Positions 7,094 to 13,563 of a DNA stretch of 15,452 nt are shown here, piece by piece. How positions within the stretch are numbered: position 1 is the first letter of the stretch; the number at the start of each line of letters is the position of its first letter. The DNA lies in contig JAEWML010000223.1 of NCBI GenBank assembly GCA_023393155.1, forward strand, positions 1 through 15,452. Reading direction: 5' to 3'. Made by a program: the position numbers and the translations under genes. The stretch is from Bacillota bacterium (GTDB taxonomy: Bacteria; Bacillota; Clostridia; Oscillospirales; Oscillospiraceae). The notes under the pieces are model-generated. The model had not been told where the DNA came from. It saw nothing but the letters and a program-made list of their open reading frames with translations, and ran no database searches.

Positions 7094-8011
7094 ATGACAT
7101 TTCAACAGCTTATTTTTGCCGTCTCGGTCGCCAAATGTGCCTCCATCAACAAAGCGGCAGAGCAGCTTTATACGCACCAGAGCAACGTGAGCAACACCCT
7201 CAAGCAGTTGGAGGAGGAGTTGGGCATCGAAATCTTTCAGCGGACGAAAAAGGGCGTGCTTGTCACCAACGAGGGCCGGGAATTTCTCAACTACGCGGAG
7301 GATATTATCGGGCGGAAGAGCTTTGTCGAAAATCTCTACGCAACCCGGCACCGCGGCCGCAAGCAATATCTGCGCATCTCGTCCATGCGGGCCTATTTTC
7401 TCTCCACACCTATGATTCACATGCAGGATACCCTGACCCAGCCGGACTTTCCGTCCACCTATATCCGGCTGGAGAAGCGCTCGTTTTCGGACGTTCTGGA
7501 CGATGTGGAAAACGGCCGCTCAGATCTTGGAATTGTGTTTATTCCTCGGTCCCAGCGGCGGCGCATGCCCCGCATTGCCAGCGCCAAAAGCCTGAATTAT
7601 ACGGAATTGGGAGAGAGCGTCATCAGCGCCGTGATGCGCGAGGACCACCCCGTCGCTGCCGCCCGCTCTCTGGAGCAGATTAACCGCTATCCGTATCTGA
7701 TTGCTGAGGAGACGGAAAACTTTGATGTGTTTTATGACCAACGCTCCGAATCTGTGACGCACCTGTTTGAAACGCCGCCAAATCTTGTGATTTCCTGCAA
7801 TGAAAGCGCCACTCTTCAGGATATCGCCGCCCATTCGGACAACTTTTTTCTTAGCTGCACCCCCTGGAAGCATTCCCAGCATTACGCCTTCACCTCCTTC
7901 CCTCTTGAGGGGGAGGGGAACACGCTGGTCCACTACTATGTGACCCGCAAAAACCACACCGTCTCCACCCTATTGCAAGAATTTCTAAAAGAATTGACCA
8001 CCATGTTCTAA
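7094..8011 (+). CDS. LysR-type transcriptional regulator
   Basis: This DNA-binding regulator is the only plus-strand gene. Its 305 residues start with the LysR winged helix-turn-helix (about 1-60): ASINKAAEQLYTHQSNVSNT, then LKQLEEELGIEIFQRTKKG and VLVTNEGREF. From about residue 90 a LysR substrate-binding domain follows, including SSMRAYFLSTP and the DVENGRSDLGIVF segment typical of the effector domain. Read divergently from the opine dehydrogenase, it probably controls that operon and perhaps itself, with the substrate or product of the enzyme as effector; this is inferred from arrangement. The ribosome binding site before 7094 is weak (AAGGG 14 bases upstream). Its gene ends ahead of a hairpin terminator region. 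Confidence 0.93.
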   Translation: MTFQQLIFAVSVAKCASINKAAEQLYTHQSNVSNTLKQLEEELGIEIFQRTKKGVLVTNEGREFLNYAEDIIGRKSFVENLYATRHRGRKQYLRISSMRAYFLSTPMIHMQDTLTQPDFPSTYIRLEKRSFSDVLDDVENGRSDLGIVFIPRSQRRRMPRIASAKSLNYTELGESVISAVMREDHPVAAARSLEQINRYPYLIAEETENFDVFYDQRSESVTHLFETPPNLVISCNESATLQDIAAHSDNFFLSCTPWKHSQHYAFTSFPLEGEGNTLVHYYVTRKNHTVSTLLQEFLKELTTMF

Positions 8012-8064
8012 ATTCCGCAAAGTGCCTCATAAAGCGCCCCGTGAAGTGTCCCGCGGGATCCTGG

Positions 8065-8080
8065 CCGGGTTTTTTCCCGG
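8065..8080 (+). terminator. Short hairpin downstream of the LysR-type gene
   Basis: CCGGG, six T and CCCGG form a short GC-rich hairpin 54 bases after the regulator's stop. No T-run follows the stem, so it is at best an accessory to the much stronger hairpin at 8132-8169. Confidence 0.3.
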
Positions 8081-8131
8081 AAGAATCAAAACACCCGCCG
8101 GTTTTGCAAAGCCCGCGGCGGAAGAATATGG

Positions 8132-8169
8132 CAAAAGAGCCATGCAGATACGTCTGCATGGCTCTTTTG
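8132..8169. terminator. Strong bidirectional intrinsic terminator between convergent genes
   Basis: AAAAGAGCCATGCAGA pairs perfectly with TCTGCATGGCTCTTTT around a TACG loop: 16 bp, 17 with the flanking C-G pair. The stem ends in A4/T4, so transcripts in both directions finish in a U-run. It sits 5 bases after the hemerythrin stop (minus strand) and serves the LysR-type gene coming from the other side. Confidence 0.92.
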
Positions 8170-8173
8170 TGCT

Positions 8174-8572
8174 TCACTTCAGGGTTTGGGCGAATACGCC
8201 GATTTTCTTATCCATGGTGGAAATGTGCTTGGTCAGCCAGTCCAACACCATTTGATTGGCGCCCAGAATGACCGACAGGTTTCCGCCGGAGGCGGCATAG
8301 TCGCTGCGCAGTTTGGCAAGCTCACTGATAAATAGCTGGTGCGCCTGCTTCTGCGCGTCATATTCCGGGTAGCGGATACTGAGCATATAAGCTTCCTCAT
8401 CCCGAAAATGCTGCTTGGTGTACGCATCCAGAAATTCCAGAAGCTCGCCAATATATTCCTTTGTGCGGTGCTCCCGTCCGGCCTGAAACAGCATTTCCGC
8501 TTTTTCAAACCAGAGCTTGTGCTGATCGTCAATCTGACCCACACCGACAGACAAATTTGGCGTCCATGGCAT
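8174..8572 (-). CDS. Bacteriohemerythrin, single domain
   Basis: Hemerythrins hold a non-haem di-iron centre in a four-helix bundle and bind oxygen or sense it and iron in the cytoplasm. The protein shows the family start MPWTPNLSVGVGQIDDQHK. Counted from the upstream ATG at 8578, the ligands are H20, H57, E61, H80, H118 and D123, in the order and spacing known for bacterial hemerythrins. Position 76, normally histidine (HKxxH), is glutamine here (QKQAH; codon CAG at 8351-8353). I prefer the start at 8572 because AAGGAG is 9 bases upstream of it but only 3 from the ATG at 8578; the product is then 132 residues. It stands alone, with its own promoter and terminator. A role in protection from oxygen in an anaerobe is likely but inferred. 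Confidence 0.93.
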   Translation of the reverse strand: MPWTPNLSVGVGQIDDQHKLWFEKAEMLFQAGREHRTKEYIGELLEFLDAYTKQHFRDEEAYMLSIRYPEYDAQKQAHQLFISELAKLRSDYAASGGNLSVILGANQMVLDWLTKHISTMDKKIGVFAQTLK

Positions 8573-8603
8573 ACCCATCGTCTCCTTTTATTCAGATGCG
8601 TTC

Positions 8604-8632
8604 ATTATAGCCAACGGGCGGCGTGTTTTCAA
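8604..8632 (-). promoter_or_regulatory. Sigma-A-type promoter of the bacteriohemerythrin gene
   Basis: On the minus strand TTGAAA (8632-8627) and TATAAT (8609-8604) are 17 bases apart, close to the consensus. The predicted start near 8597 gives a leader of about 25 bases. The -35 box overlaps the stop codon of the upstream MoeA-like gene, and I see no terminator between the two, so read-through is also possible. Confidence 0.8.
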
Positions 8633-9021
8633 GTTTTTTTACCAAAAATTGCAGAAGGCAACATTTTTTGCGCAGACTGCCGCGAGCAAAATTTCCCATA
8701 AAAACTGCGCAGGGCCCGGTCCGTCCGGCGCAGCGCGAAGCGGCGCAGAATTTCCATTCCCGGCGTTGCCTTAAGGGGCTTTGTAAGCTCTCCGGCCAGC
8801 CCGGCGTTAAAATCCTCTCCGCCCTTGGAGGAGCTTCCGCACAAAAGAATGATATCCGCGCGCTCCGCCGCCGCGCAAATCGCGGTGGGAAGAAGCAGCG
8901 GATTGTCGGAGGTAATGGGAAACAAAAGCGGCTGCGCCCCCATCTCCGTCAGCATGGCCTGCGCCAAAACGCTGTTGGAGACAATATTTGCTCCACGGAA
9001 ATTCCCTCCATGCTCTCTCAC
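8629..9021 (-). CDS. Short MoeA/MogA-like (molybdopterin-binding fold) protein, possibly truncated
   Basis: The first 75 or so of the 130 residues resemble the middle of the molybdopterin-binding fold of MoeA/MogA: GANIVSNSVLAQAMLTEMGA matches the conserved Asn-Ser-x-x-Leu helix, PITSDN the strand and Asp after it, and DIILLCGSSSKGGEDFNAG the Gly/Ser-rich loop with its Asp. The usual first strand (TGDEL) and the last third (Pro-Gly-Lys-Pro) are absent. The remaining 50 residues are basic and unlike the family. It starts with GTG in a GTGA overlap with the NTPase gene and has no clear ribosome binding site, so it depends on coupling or on slippage in the A7 run just before (minus strand 9032-9026). 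It may be a remnant or a reduced domain; function is unknown. Confidence 0.55.
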   Translation of the reverse strand: MREHGGNFRGANIVSNSVLAQAMLTEMGAQPLLFPITSDNPLLLPTAICAAAERADIILLCGSSSKGGEDFNAGLAGELTKPLKATPGMEILRRFALRRTDRALRSFYGKFCSRQSAQKMLPSAIFGKKT

Positions 9022-9572
9022 AATCTTTTTTTAAGCTGCCGCAGCGCCGGAAAATTCTCTTGCAGCGCGCGGGACAACTGCTCCGGCAGTGCGTCCCGGT
9101 TGTCCGCGTTTACGGTGAGCAGCTCCACATTCGGGTGCTCACGGACTTGATTCACCCATCCGACTGCCGAAAGCTTTATCACGCCCAGAACCGGCGTTTT
9201 ACCCTCCAACGCGGCCAGCACGGCGGCCTGAAACCGCCCCGCGTCCCGCTCCATATCTCCCAGCTCGTCCATCACAAGCAGCGGCGCGCCATTTGCCGCA
9301 TGCAGGATAAATTCCGCACCAAGGGTATCAAAGCATTCGGTAAACACCTGCGGCGCCTGTTCTCCCGGACAGAACCGGGCAACCCGGTGCGCCTCGTCAT
9401 AAAGTGGCTCCGTTTCCGCCCGGCTAATATACAGCCCCCTGTCGGCGGCCAATCGGTCGTGGCTGAAACAGGTCCGGAAGCCCCCGTAATTTACGTTCAG
9501 ATCCGCCAGCGTTTTTCGGATTACGGTACTTTTCCCGATTTGAATTTCACCTGTCAGAAAAAAGTGCTTCAT
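9018..9572 (-). CDS. THEP1-type nucleoside-triphosphatase with intact P-loop
   Basis: This is a small P-loop NTPase of the NTPase_1/THEP1 family, whose known members hydrolyse nucleoside triphosphates in vitro but whose cellular role is unclear. The 184 residues begin MKHFFLTGEIQIGKST, with the Walker A motif at 8-15, and carry the family's Walker B PLLVMDELGDME (about 97-108) followed by RFQAAVLAAL. The family's Asn-Arg-Asp near the C-terminus is present (NADNRDAL). The start at 9572 has GGAGG 6 to 7 bases upstream and shares ATGA with the end of the methyltransferase gene. It is a paralogue of the protein encoded at 10270-10797, which has lost its P-loop; the two flank the methyltransferase. 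It could act as a switch or chaperone-like ATPase/GTPase for a cofactor step, which is inference. Confidence 0.85.
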   Translation of the reverse strand: MKHFFLTGEIQIGKSTVIRKTLADLNVNYGGFRTCFSHDRLAADRGLYISRAETEPLYDEAHRVARFCPGEQAPQVFTECFDTLGAEFILHAANGAPLLVMDELGDMERDAGRFQAAVLAALEGKTPVLGVIKLSAVGWVNQVREHPNVELLTVNADNRDALPEQLSRALQENFPALRQLKKRL

Positions 9573-10270
9573 TGCAGCCCTCCGTTGATGAAAAAAATCC
9601 CCACCGTCTTTTTTCTGGGAAGATACCACGGAAATGCGGGTGATTCCGTTTTGACAATCCTCTGCTTCAAAAAAAGCTCCGCCTCCTCCGTGCAAACGTC
9701 CGGCGCATATAGTTTTACATAGTCCCGGGCCTCCTCCAAAGAGGAAAACGGCTGCCCGAATTCCTGCCGCTTCCAGACAAGCTCGTAAGCAATTCCCCGT
9801 GAATCCAAATACTCTGCGGTGTTTTGCGCCGTGTTGCGGACGTAGCCCCTGTCTCTTCCGGGAAAAAGGGCCGCGTCAGAGCTTTGGGATACCACCGCAA
9901 TCAGCTTTCTGCACAGCGGCAGGTATCGGTCAATGTGGCGGCTGCCAAAAAAGCTCATAAAAATAACGTCCCAACGGCCCAAAAGGCGCTCGCAGTCCAT
10001 AAGAACAGGGAAAACATTGCGCAGGCCAAGCACCCGCACCCGCGCCGCCACAAAGGCCAGCGCGGCTTCGCTGGTGTCCGCGCACGCAACAGACTTCACA
10101 AGCGGCGCGATTTCAAAATCAAACAGCCCCGGGCCGCAGCCCAGATCGCACAGGGTTTGAACCCCCGCCAGAGCCGGGGCAATTTCGGCGGCAAGCGCGC
10201 GGAAAAAGCCCGTGTATTCCTCCGCGTCCGCGTACCACTGGAGCGTGCGCGCATTCCAATCCAAAACCAT
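9569..10270 (-). CDS. Class I SAM-dependent methyltransferase, substrate unknown
   Basis: The 233-residue protein has the SAM-binding motif I of class I methyltransferases, LCDLGCGPGLFDFEIA (about 40-55), an acidic residue after the second strand (ACADTSEAAL, about 63-72), and a motif-IV-like stretch RWDVIFMSFFGSRHID. The C-terminal half (from about 130) shows no domain I recognise; it contains the segment FGQPFSSLEEARDYVKLYAPD, common in small uncharacterised methyltransferases. It begins in a TGATG overlap with the degenerate THEP1-type gene and ends in an ATGA overlap with the intact one, so all three are probably made in fixed ratio. The target (protein, small molecule or metal chelator) cannot be told from the sequence. 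Confidence 0.85.
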   Translation of the reverse strand: MVLDWNARTLQWYADAEEYTGFFRALAAEIAPALAGVQTLCDLGCGPGLFDFEIAPLVKSVACADTSEAALAFVAARVRVLGLRNVFPVLMDCERLLGRWDVIFMSFFGSRHIDRYLPLCRKLIAVVSQSSDAALFPGRDRGYVRNTAQNTAEYLDSRGIAYELVWKRQEFGQPFSSLEEARDYVKLYAPDVCTEEAELFLKQRIVKTESPAFPWYLPRKKTVGIFFINGGLQ

Positions 10271-10797
10271 CAGCTCACCCCGTCAAGCTGCGCACGCAGG
10301 TGCGCCAGCACCTGCGGAAACAGCTCCTCCCCGTTTTTGCATGTCAGATAAAAGCAGCGGGCATTGGGATGGGTTCGCACCGTCTCCAGAAAGGGAATTT
10401 CAATATCCCGCACGGAGGCGAGAATCGGGGTCGTTCTCTCCATCGCAGCCAGCACGGCGGCCCGAAAGCGGGGTGCGCGGCTCTCCATGGGACCGATCTC
10501 GTCCATGACCAGCAGGCCGTCCGGCCGCGCCTGCTCAATCAGGAACGCGTTGCGGTCAAAGGCCTCCAAATTTACCGTGGAGTGCTGATTTTTGCACCAG
10601 CCCAGCAAATTGTCCTGTGTTTGCCGGTGCTCCCCGGACGCGGGATAGAGATAGATGGGCGCGTTCCCCGTCTCGTCCGCCGCTTCCTTGACGCTGCGGT
10701 AGCCGTACAGCCTGAGACGCGGGCCGCATCCCGTCAACAGTCGGTCGATAAACCCCGCCCGGTTCGTTTCGTTGCTGCCAATCACCAGCGTATGCAT
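10270..10797 (-). CDS. THEP1-type protein with degenerate P-loop
   Basis: The 175-residue protein aligns by eye with the intact THEP1-type NTPase of the same operon: it keeps LLVMDEIGPMESRAPRF (about 95-111) and RAAVLAAMERTTPILASV after it. Where the Walker A motif should be, it reads GSNETNRAG (about 7-15): the Gly, Lys and Ser/Thr of GKS/T are replaced by Asn, Arg and Ala. The Asn-Arg-Asp near the C-terminus is also altered (KNGEEL). It probably does not hydrolyse nucleotides and may serve as regulatory partner of the active paralogue; that is inference. The start at 10797 (MHTLVIGS) has GGAGG 10 bases upstream, and an in-frame codon 18 residues earlier is less likely. It overlaps the methyltransferase start as TGATG. 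Confidence 0.78.
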   Translation of the reverse strand: MHTLVIGSNETNRAGFIDRLLTGCGPRLRLYGYRSVKEAADETGNAPIYLYPASGEHRQTQDNLLGWCKNQHSTVNLEAFDRNAFLIEQARPDGLLVMDEIGPMESRAPRFRAAVLAAMERTTPILASVRDIEIPFLETVRTHPNARCFYLTCKNGEELFPQVLAHLRAQLDGVS

Positions 10798-10847
10798 CCG
10801 ATGTTTTCCTCCGGCTTTCATTTGTGTCGCTCCGGCGACTCCGGTTG

Positions 10848-11096
10848 TCAAAGAGTCGGCTCCCAGAGTTGCAGGTCGCTTTCAATGCAGTCGGCCACCT
10901 CCCACTCCGGAGAGTCGTACAGGGCGTAGACCCGCTCCACCAGCTCCCGTTTTGTGGGGGCGGCGTCAAATTCGCCGCCGGGAAGCGCAGCTTCCCATCC
11001 GTTCCCCACCATAGCCATTTTCCGGCCCCGCAGCACCAGGCGGAAGGTGGGTCCTCCCTCCTGATTGATAATTGTGGCAATAAACTTCTCTTCCAT
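10848..11096 (-). CDS. Uncharacterised 82-residue protein, first gene of the NTPase operon
   Basis: I do not recognise this protein. It is small, acidic (about 15 Asp/Glu), has no signal peptide or membrane segment and probably folds as a beta-rich N-terminal part (FIATIINQEGGPTFRLVLRG) followed by one helix (TKRELVERVYALYD) and a tryptophan-containing end. The start is well supported by AAAGGAG 7 bases upstream of ATG 11096. It lies 51 bases before the degenerate THEP1-type gene, behind a candidate promoter, so it probably belongs to the same transcript. Confidence 0.75.
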   Translation of the reverse strand: MEEKFIATIINQEGGPTFRLVLRGRKMAMVGNGWEAALPGGEFDAAPTKRELVERVYALYDSPEWEVADCIESDLQLWEPTL

Positions 11097-11111
11097 AATT
11101 CTTCTCCTTTC

Positions 11112-11156
11112 GTCCGCAGTCCGACACAGGCTTTTCCCGGCGGCTATGCTGCGGAC
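11112..11156 (-). repeat. Inverted repeat in the leader of the NTPase operon
   Basis: GTCCGCAG (11112-11119) and CTGCGGAC (11149-11156) are a perfect 8-bp inverted repeat with a 29-base loop. It lies between the candidate -10 element and the ribosome binding site of the 82-residue protein and has no T-run after it on the minus strand. It could be an RNA leader structure controlling that ribosome binding site or a protein site. Confidence 0.4.
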
Positions 11157-11158
11157 TG

Positions 11159-11164
11159 ATTATA
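11159..11164 (-). promoter_or_regulatory. Candidate -10 element of the five-gene NTPase operon
   Basis: The minus strand reads TTTATATAATC, giving TATAAT about 63 bases before the 82-residue protein's start and 7 bases after the stop of the surface-protein gene. The -35 region is poor (GAAAGC at 17 bases). The operon may therefore be partly fed by read-through from the MoxR cluster; no terminator is visible between them. Confidence 0.45.
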
Positions 11165-11170
11165 TAAAGG

Positions 11171-12460
11171 CTAGTTCTTTGGCTTTCCCGCTCGGATACA
11201 AAGCAGCAGCCATGTAACCAGCGCTCCGCCCGCAAACAGGCCGATGACCGCCATGCCGATGACGCAGAGCAGGGGCGACGGCTCCTCCCTGACGGGGCCG
11301 CCGGTTTCCTTTAAAGCTTCCGGCAAGCCGTCCGTCTGGACGGGTGGATTCTCTTCATCGACGCTTTTGTCCGGCCCGCCGTCCGGCAAATCCTCCGTCC
11401 GCTCCTCCGAGGCGTCGGCGGAGCCGGATGCATCGTCCGGCTCCGCCAGACTGCCCTTTCCGGAGGCAGTAACGCCGCCGGTTCCTGTTTTATCGCTTCC
11501 CGATGCAGTATTTTGGGGATTTCCTGCCGTGACGGTGACGGCGGTGGCGGCGGAAACGCCGTGAAACTCCGCCGTGATGACGGCGGTCCCCTGAGTACGG
11601 GCGGTGACGGCGCCGTGCTCGTCCACAGCCGCCACCCGCTGGTTATCGGAGCTCCAGATCACCGGCTCCTCCTCCGCGATCAGCGGGTCTGCCGCTGTCA
11701 CGGTGGCATTGAGCGTCACAGCCCCGCCGGGGGACATGCGCACAGCGGAACGGTCCAGCGTGATGGCCGGTTCGCCGGTCACCTCCGCCACGATGGCATA
11801 AACCCACTTGGCGGAATTGACCGCCGTGTGGGTTTCCGCGTCCCGCTGGCCAAAAATCAGGCGGAACCGGGTATTGGAATTCAGGTTCAAATAGTCGCTG
11901 CCAAAGGTGGCCCCGGCGATGCACCGGTTCCAGTCGTCCGCCAGCGCCATCACCGTGTCCACCGGCTGGGCGTCGAACGTGGCGTACTCATTGCCGACGC
12001 CCTCTTCATAGTCAAAGTTATCCGGGAGACTGTAATAGCAGTATCGGGGAAGGTCAATCAGGCTGGCCTTGGAAAAGGAAGTATAGGAGGACTCTTTTTT
12101 ATCCCGAATCCAGAAATGGAACGTCTTGACGGACCCCAGATCAATGTCCGCCCCGTCGATAATGTCCGAAAGGCGCACGCCCTTCACGTGGTCAATCACC
12201 ACGGAGGGCATATTGTCAATAAACGTATAGTCCGCGTACACCACGTCCATCTGCTCCAGCTCGGAGAGGGTAAACAGCCGCTTTTCATAATACGGCCCGC
12301 CGGAGTAGCCCACCTGAATGGACAGCGTATCCGAGGCGTAGCCGCCAAATTCGTCGTCGTCCAGTGCCCGGGCCGTTCCCGGCAGAGCCAGCAGAAGCGC
12401 CGCCGCCAGCAACAGACCGGGCAGACTTCGCAGCAGCCGGTTTCTCATGGATATTTTCAT
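11171..12460 (-). CDS. Membrane-anchored surface protein with Big_2 Ig-like domain
   Basis: The 429-residue protein is predicted to be exported. It has a signal peptide (about 1-32: a long hydrophobic core ending LPGTARA), a globular N-terminal region (about 40-215), a bacterial Ig-like Big_2 domain (about 220-303; AITLDRSAVRMSPGGAVTL, then VIWSSDN..VAAVDEHGAVTARTQGTAVI split by its loop), an acidic Ser/Gly/Pro linker (about 305-393) and a C-terminal membrane helix (about 396-421) with a short basic tail. The N-terminal region (VVIDHVKGVRLSDII, then FRLIFGQRD..AVNSAKWV) faintly resembles the fold of molybdopterin oxidoreductase domains, without a clear cofactor-binding cysteine. It overlaps the DUF4129-type gene by ATGA and ends the MoxR operon, which suggests a partner of that envelope system. 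Confidence 0.8.
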   Translation of the reverse strand: MKISMRNRLLRSLPGLLLAAALLLALPGTARALDDDEFGGYASDTLSIQVGYSGGPYYEKRLFTLSELEQMDVVYADYTFIDNMPSVVIDHVKGVRLSDIIDGADIDLGSVKTFHFWIRDKKESSYTSFSKASLIDLPRYCYYSLPDNFDYEEGVGNEYATFDAQPVDTVMALADDWNRCIAGATFGSDYLNLNSNTRFRLIFGQRDAETHTAVNSAKWVYAIVAEVTGEPAITLDRSAVRMSPGGAVTLNATVTAADPLIAEEEPVIWSSDNQRVAAVDEHGAVTARTQGTAVITAEFHGVSAATAVTVTAGNPQNTASGSDKTGTGGVTASGKGSLAEPDDASGSADASEERTEDLPDGGPDKSVDEENPPVQTDGLPEALKETGGPVREEPSPLLCVIGMAVIGLFAGGALVTWLLLCIRAGKPKN

Positions 12461-13563
12461 GGCATCTCACCTTCCTTGCCCGTCAGCCGACGGAATCGTT
12501 TCCCCAAGCCCGGTCCAAAGGGACGGCGCATCTCCCGGAGATAGTTTAGATAGTAGAACCGGCGGCCCCGGCTGTGCTTTACCTGCTGGGGCAGGGCGCG
12601 GAAGATCGCAAGGCATTCCTCTTTACACGGAAGTGAAACTGCCTGCCCGCCGTACCGGGAAAGCAGGAAGCTCTCCGTAACGGCTTGCAGCTGCCGGGGG
12701 AAAACCGGGGCGCCGTCCCCCCGTTCCTTCCCCAGGTATTCCAGCGGCGTTTCCGAGGGCTTTCGGGGATATCCGCACACCGCCATGGCCCGCGTCACGT
12801 AGCGGTAAACCGCGTCAACCTGTTCCTCCGGCGACGAGGCAAGCATTTTTCTCAGCCACAGGCGATAGCGAAGCTCCCGCAGCGCGGCAAGGGTCAGCGC
12901 AAAGCAGGCTCCGGCCACGGCGGCAATCAGCACAGCGCGTCCCAAAGAAAACGACCGGGAGGGCGGTTCCAGCGCCGGGGCTGTTTTTGTCCCCTTGGCA
13001 CTTTCCTCAAGGGCGGCATTTGGGTCCAAGTCGGGGGCGGGCGGAGGACTTTGCTCCTCTTCTCGCTTTGGCTCTTTTTCAGGCGTATCCGCAAGGCGCT
13101 CCAGCAGGGAAACCCGTTCCCCCTCCGGAAGGGCGGGCAGCAGCACCTGCCGGTAAATTTCAAACGTGCCGCCCGTCACCAGAAGGGCGCACAGCAAAAC
13201 GGTCACAAGCGCGGGTCCGCGGGACAAAGCGCCTGCGTGGGGCCGGGCCTCAATCGCCGCCATACGGGACTGCATGTACAGCACGGCCAGCACCAGCAGG
13301 CAGGCCAGCAGCACGCCCACATCCACGGATATCCCCAGCAGCTCCAGCAAAAACGCCAGAAAAACCGTATAGAAAACAGGCGCGGCCACGCCGTATTCAA
13401 GCCGGAAATACCAGAAGACGGCGGGTACCGTCACCATTGAAATCAGCACAAACGTCAGGGTATTTTCCTTCACACCCCCGAAAAATCGCAGCTCCATCAG
13501 CGAGAGCAGCAGCCCTGCAAGCAGGCAGAGAAGACTCCGAAACACACGAGACGGCGGCTTCAT
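12457..13563 (-). CDS. Membrane protein with C-terminal DUF4129-like domain, no transglutaminase core
   Basis: This 368-residue protein has about five membrane helices in its first 135 residues, a Pro/Glu-rich linker (about 140-205; EEEQSPPPAPDLDPN), another helix (about 208-226) and a cytoplasmic C-terminal domain. That domain (about 233-310; VDAVYRYVTRAMAVCGYPRK, then SETPLEYLG) matches DUF4129. In many clostridia the corresponding protein carries an extracellular transglutaminase-like domain between the two membrane parts; here the linker is far too short for one. The start at 13563 (MKPPSRVFRSLL) has GGAG 8 bases upstream and overlaps the DUF58 stop as ATGA; an upstream in-frame codon would add 54 residues of unlike composition. 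It ends in an ATGA overlap with the surface-protein gene. Function in the envelope is unknown. Confidence 0.85.
   Translation of the reverse strand: MKPPSRVFRSLLCLLAGLLLSLMELRFFGGVKENTLTFVLISMVTVPAVFWYFRLEYGVAAPVFYTVFLAFLLELLGISVDVGVLLACLLVLAVLYMQSRMAAIEARPHAGALSRGPALVTVLLCALLVTGGTFEIYRQVLLPALPEGERVSLLERLADTPEKEPKREEEQSPPPAPDLDPNAALEESAKGTKTAPALEPPSRSFSLGRAVLIAAVAGACFALTLAALRELRYRLWLRKMLASSPEEQVDAVYRYVTRAMAVCGYPRKPSETPLEYLGKERGDGAPVFPRQLQAVTESFLLSRYGGQAVSLPCKEECLAIFRALPQQVKHSRGRRFYYLNYLREMRRPFGPGLGKRFRRLTGKEGEMP

Noticed and set aside
6800..7420. Minus-strand open frame covering the divergent promoter region and the start of the LysR gene
   Set aside because: It is antisense to the LysR helix-turn-helix and overlaps both promoters; no plausible protein features.
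8022..8271. Two short plus-strand open frames over the terminator and the 3' end of the hemerythrin gene
   Set aside because: They span the strong hairpin and are antisense to hemerythrin, with no start signal.
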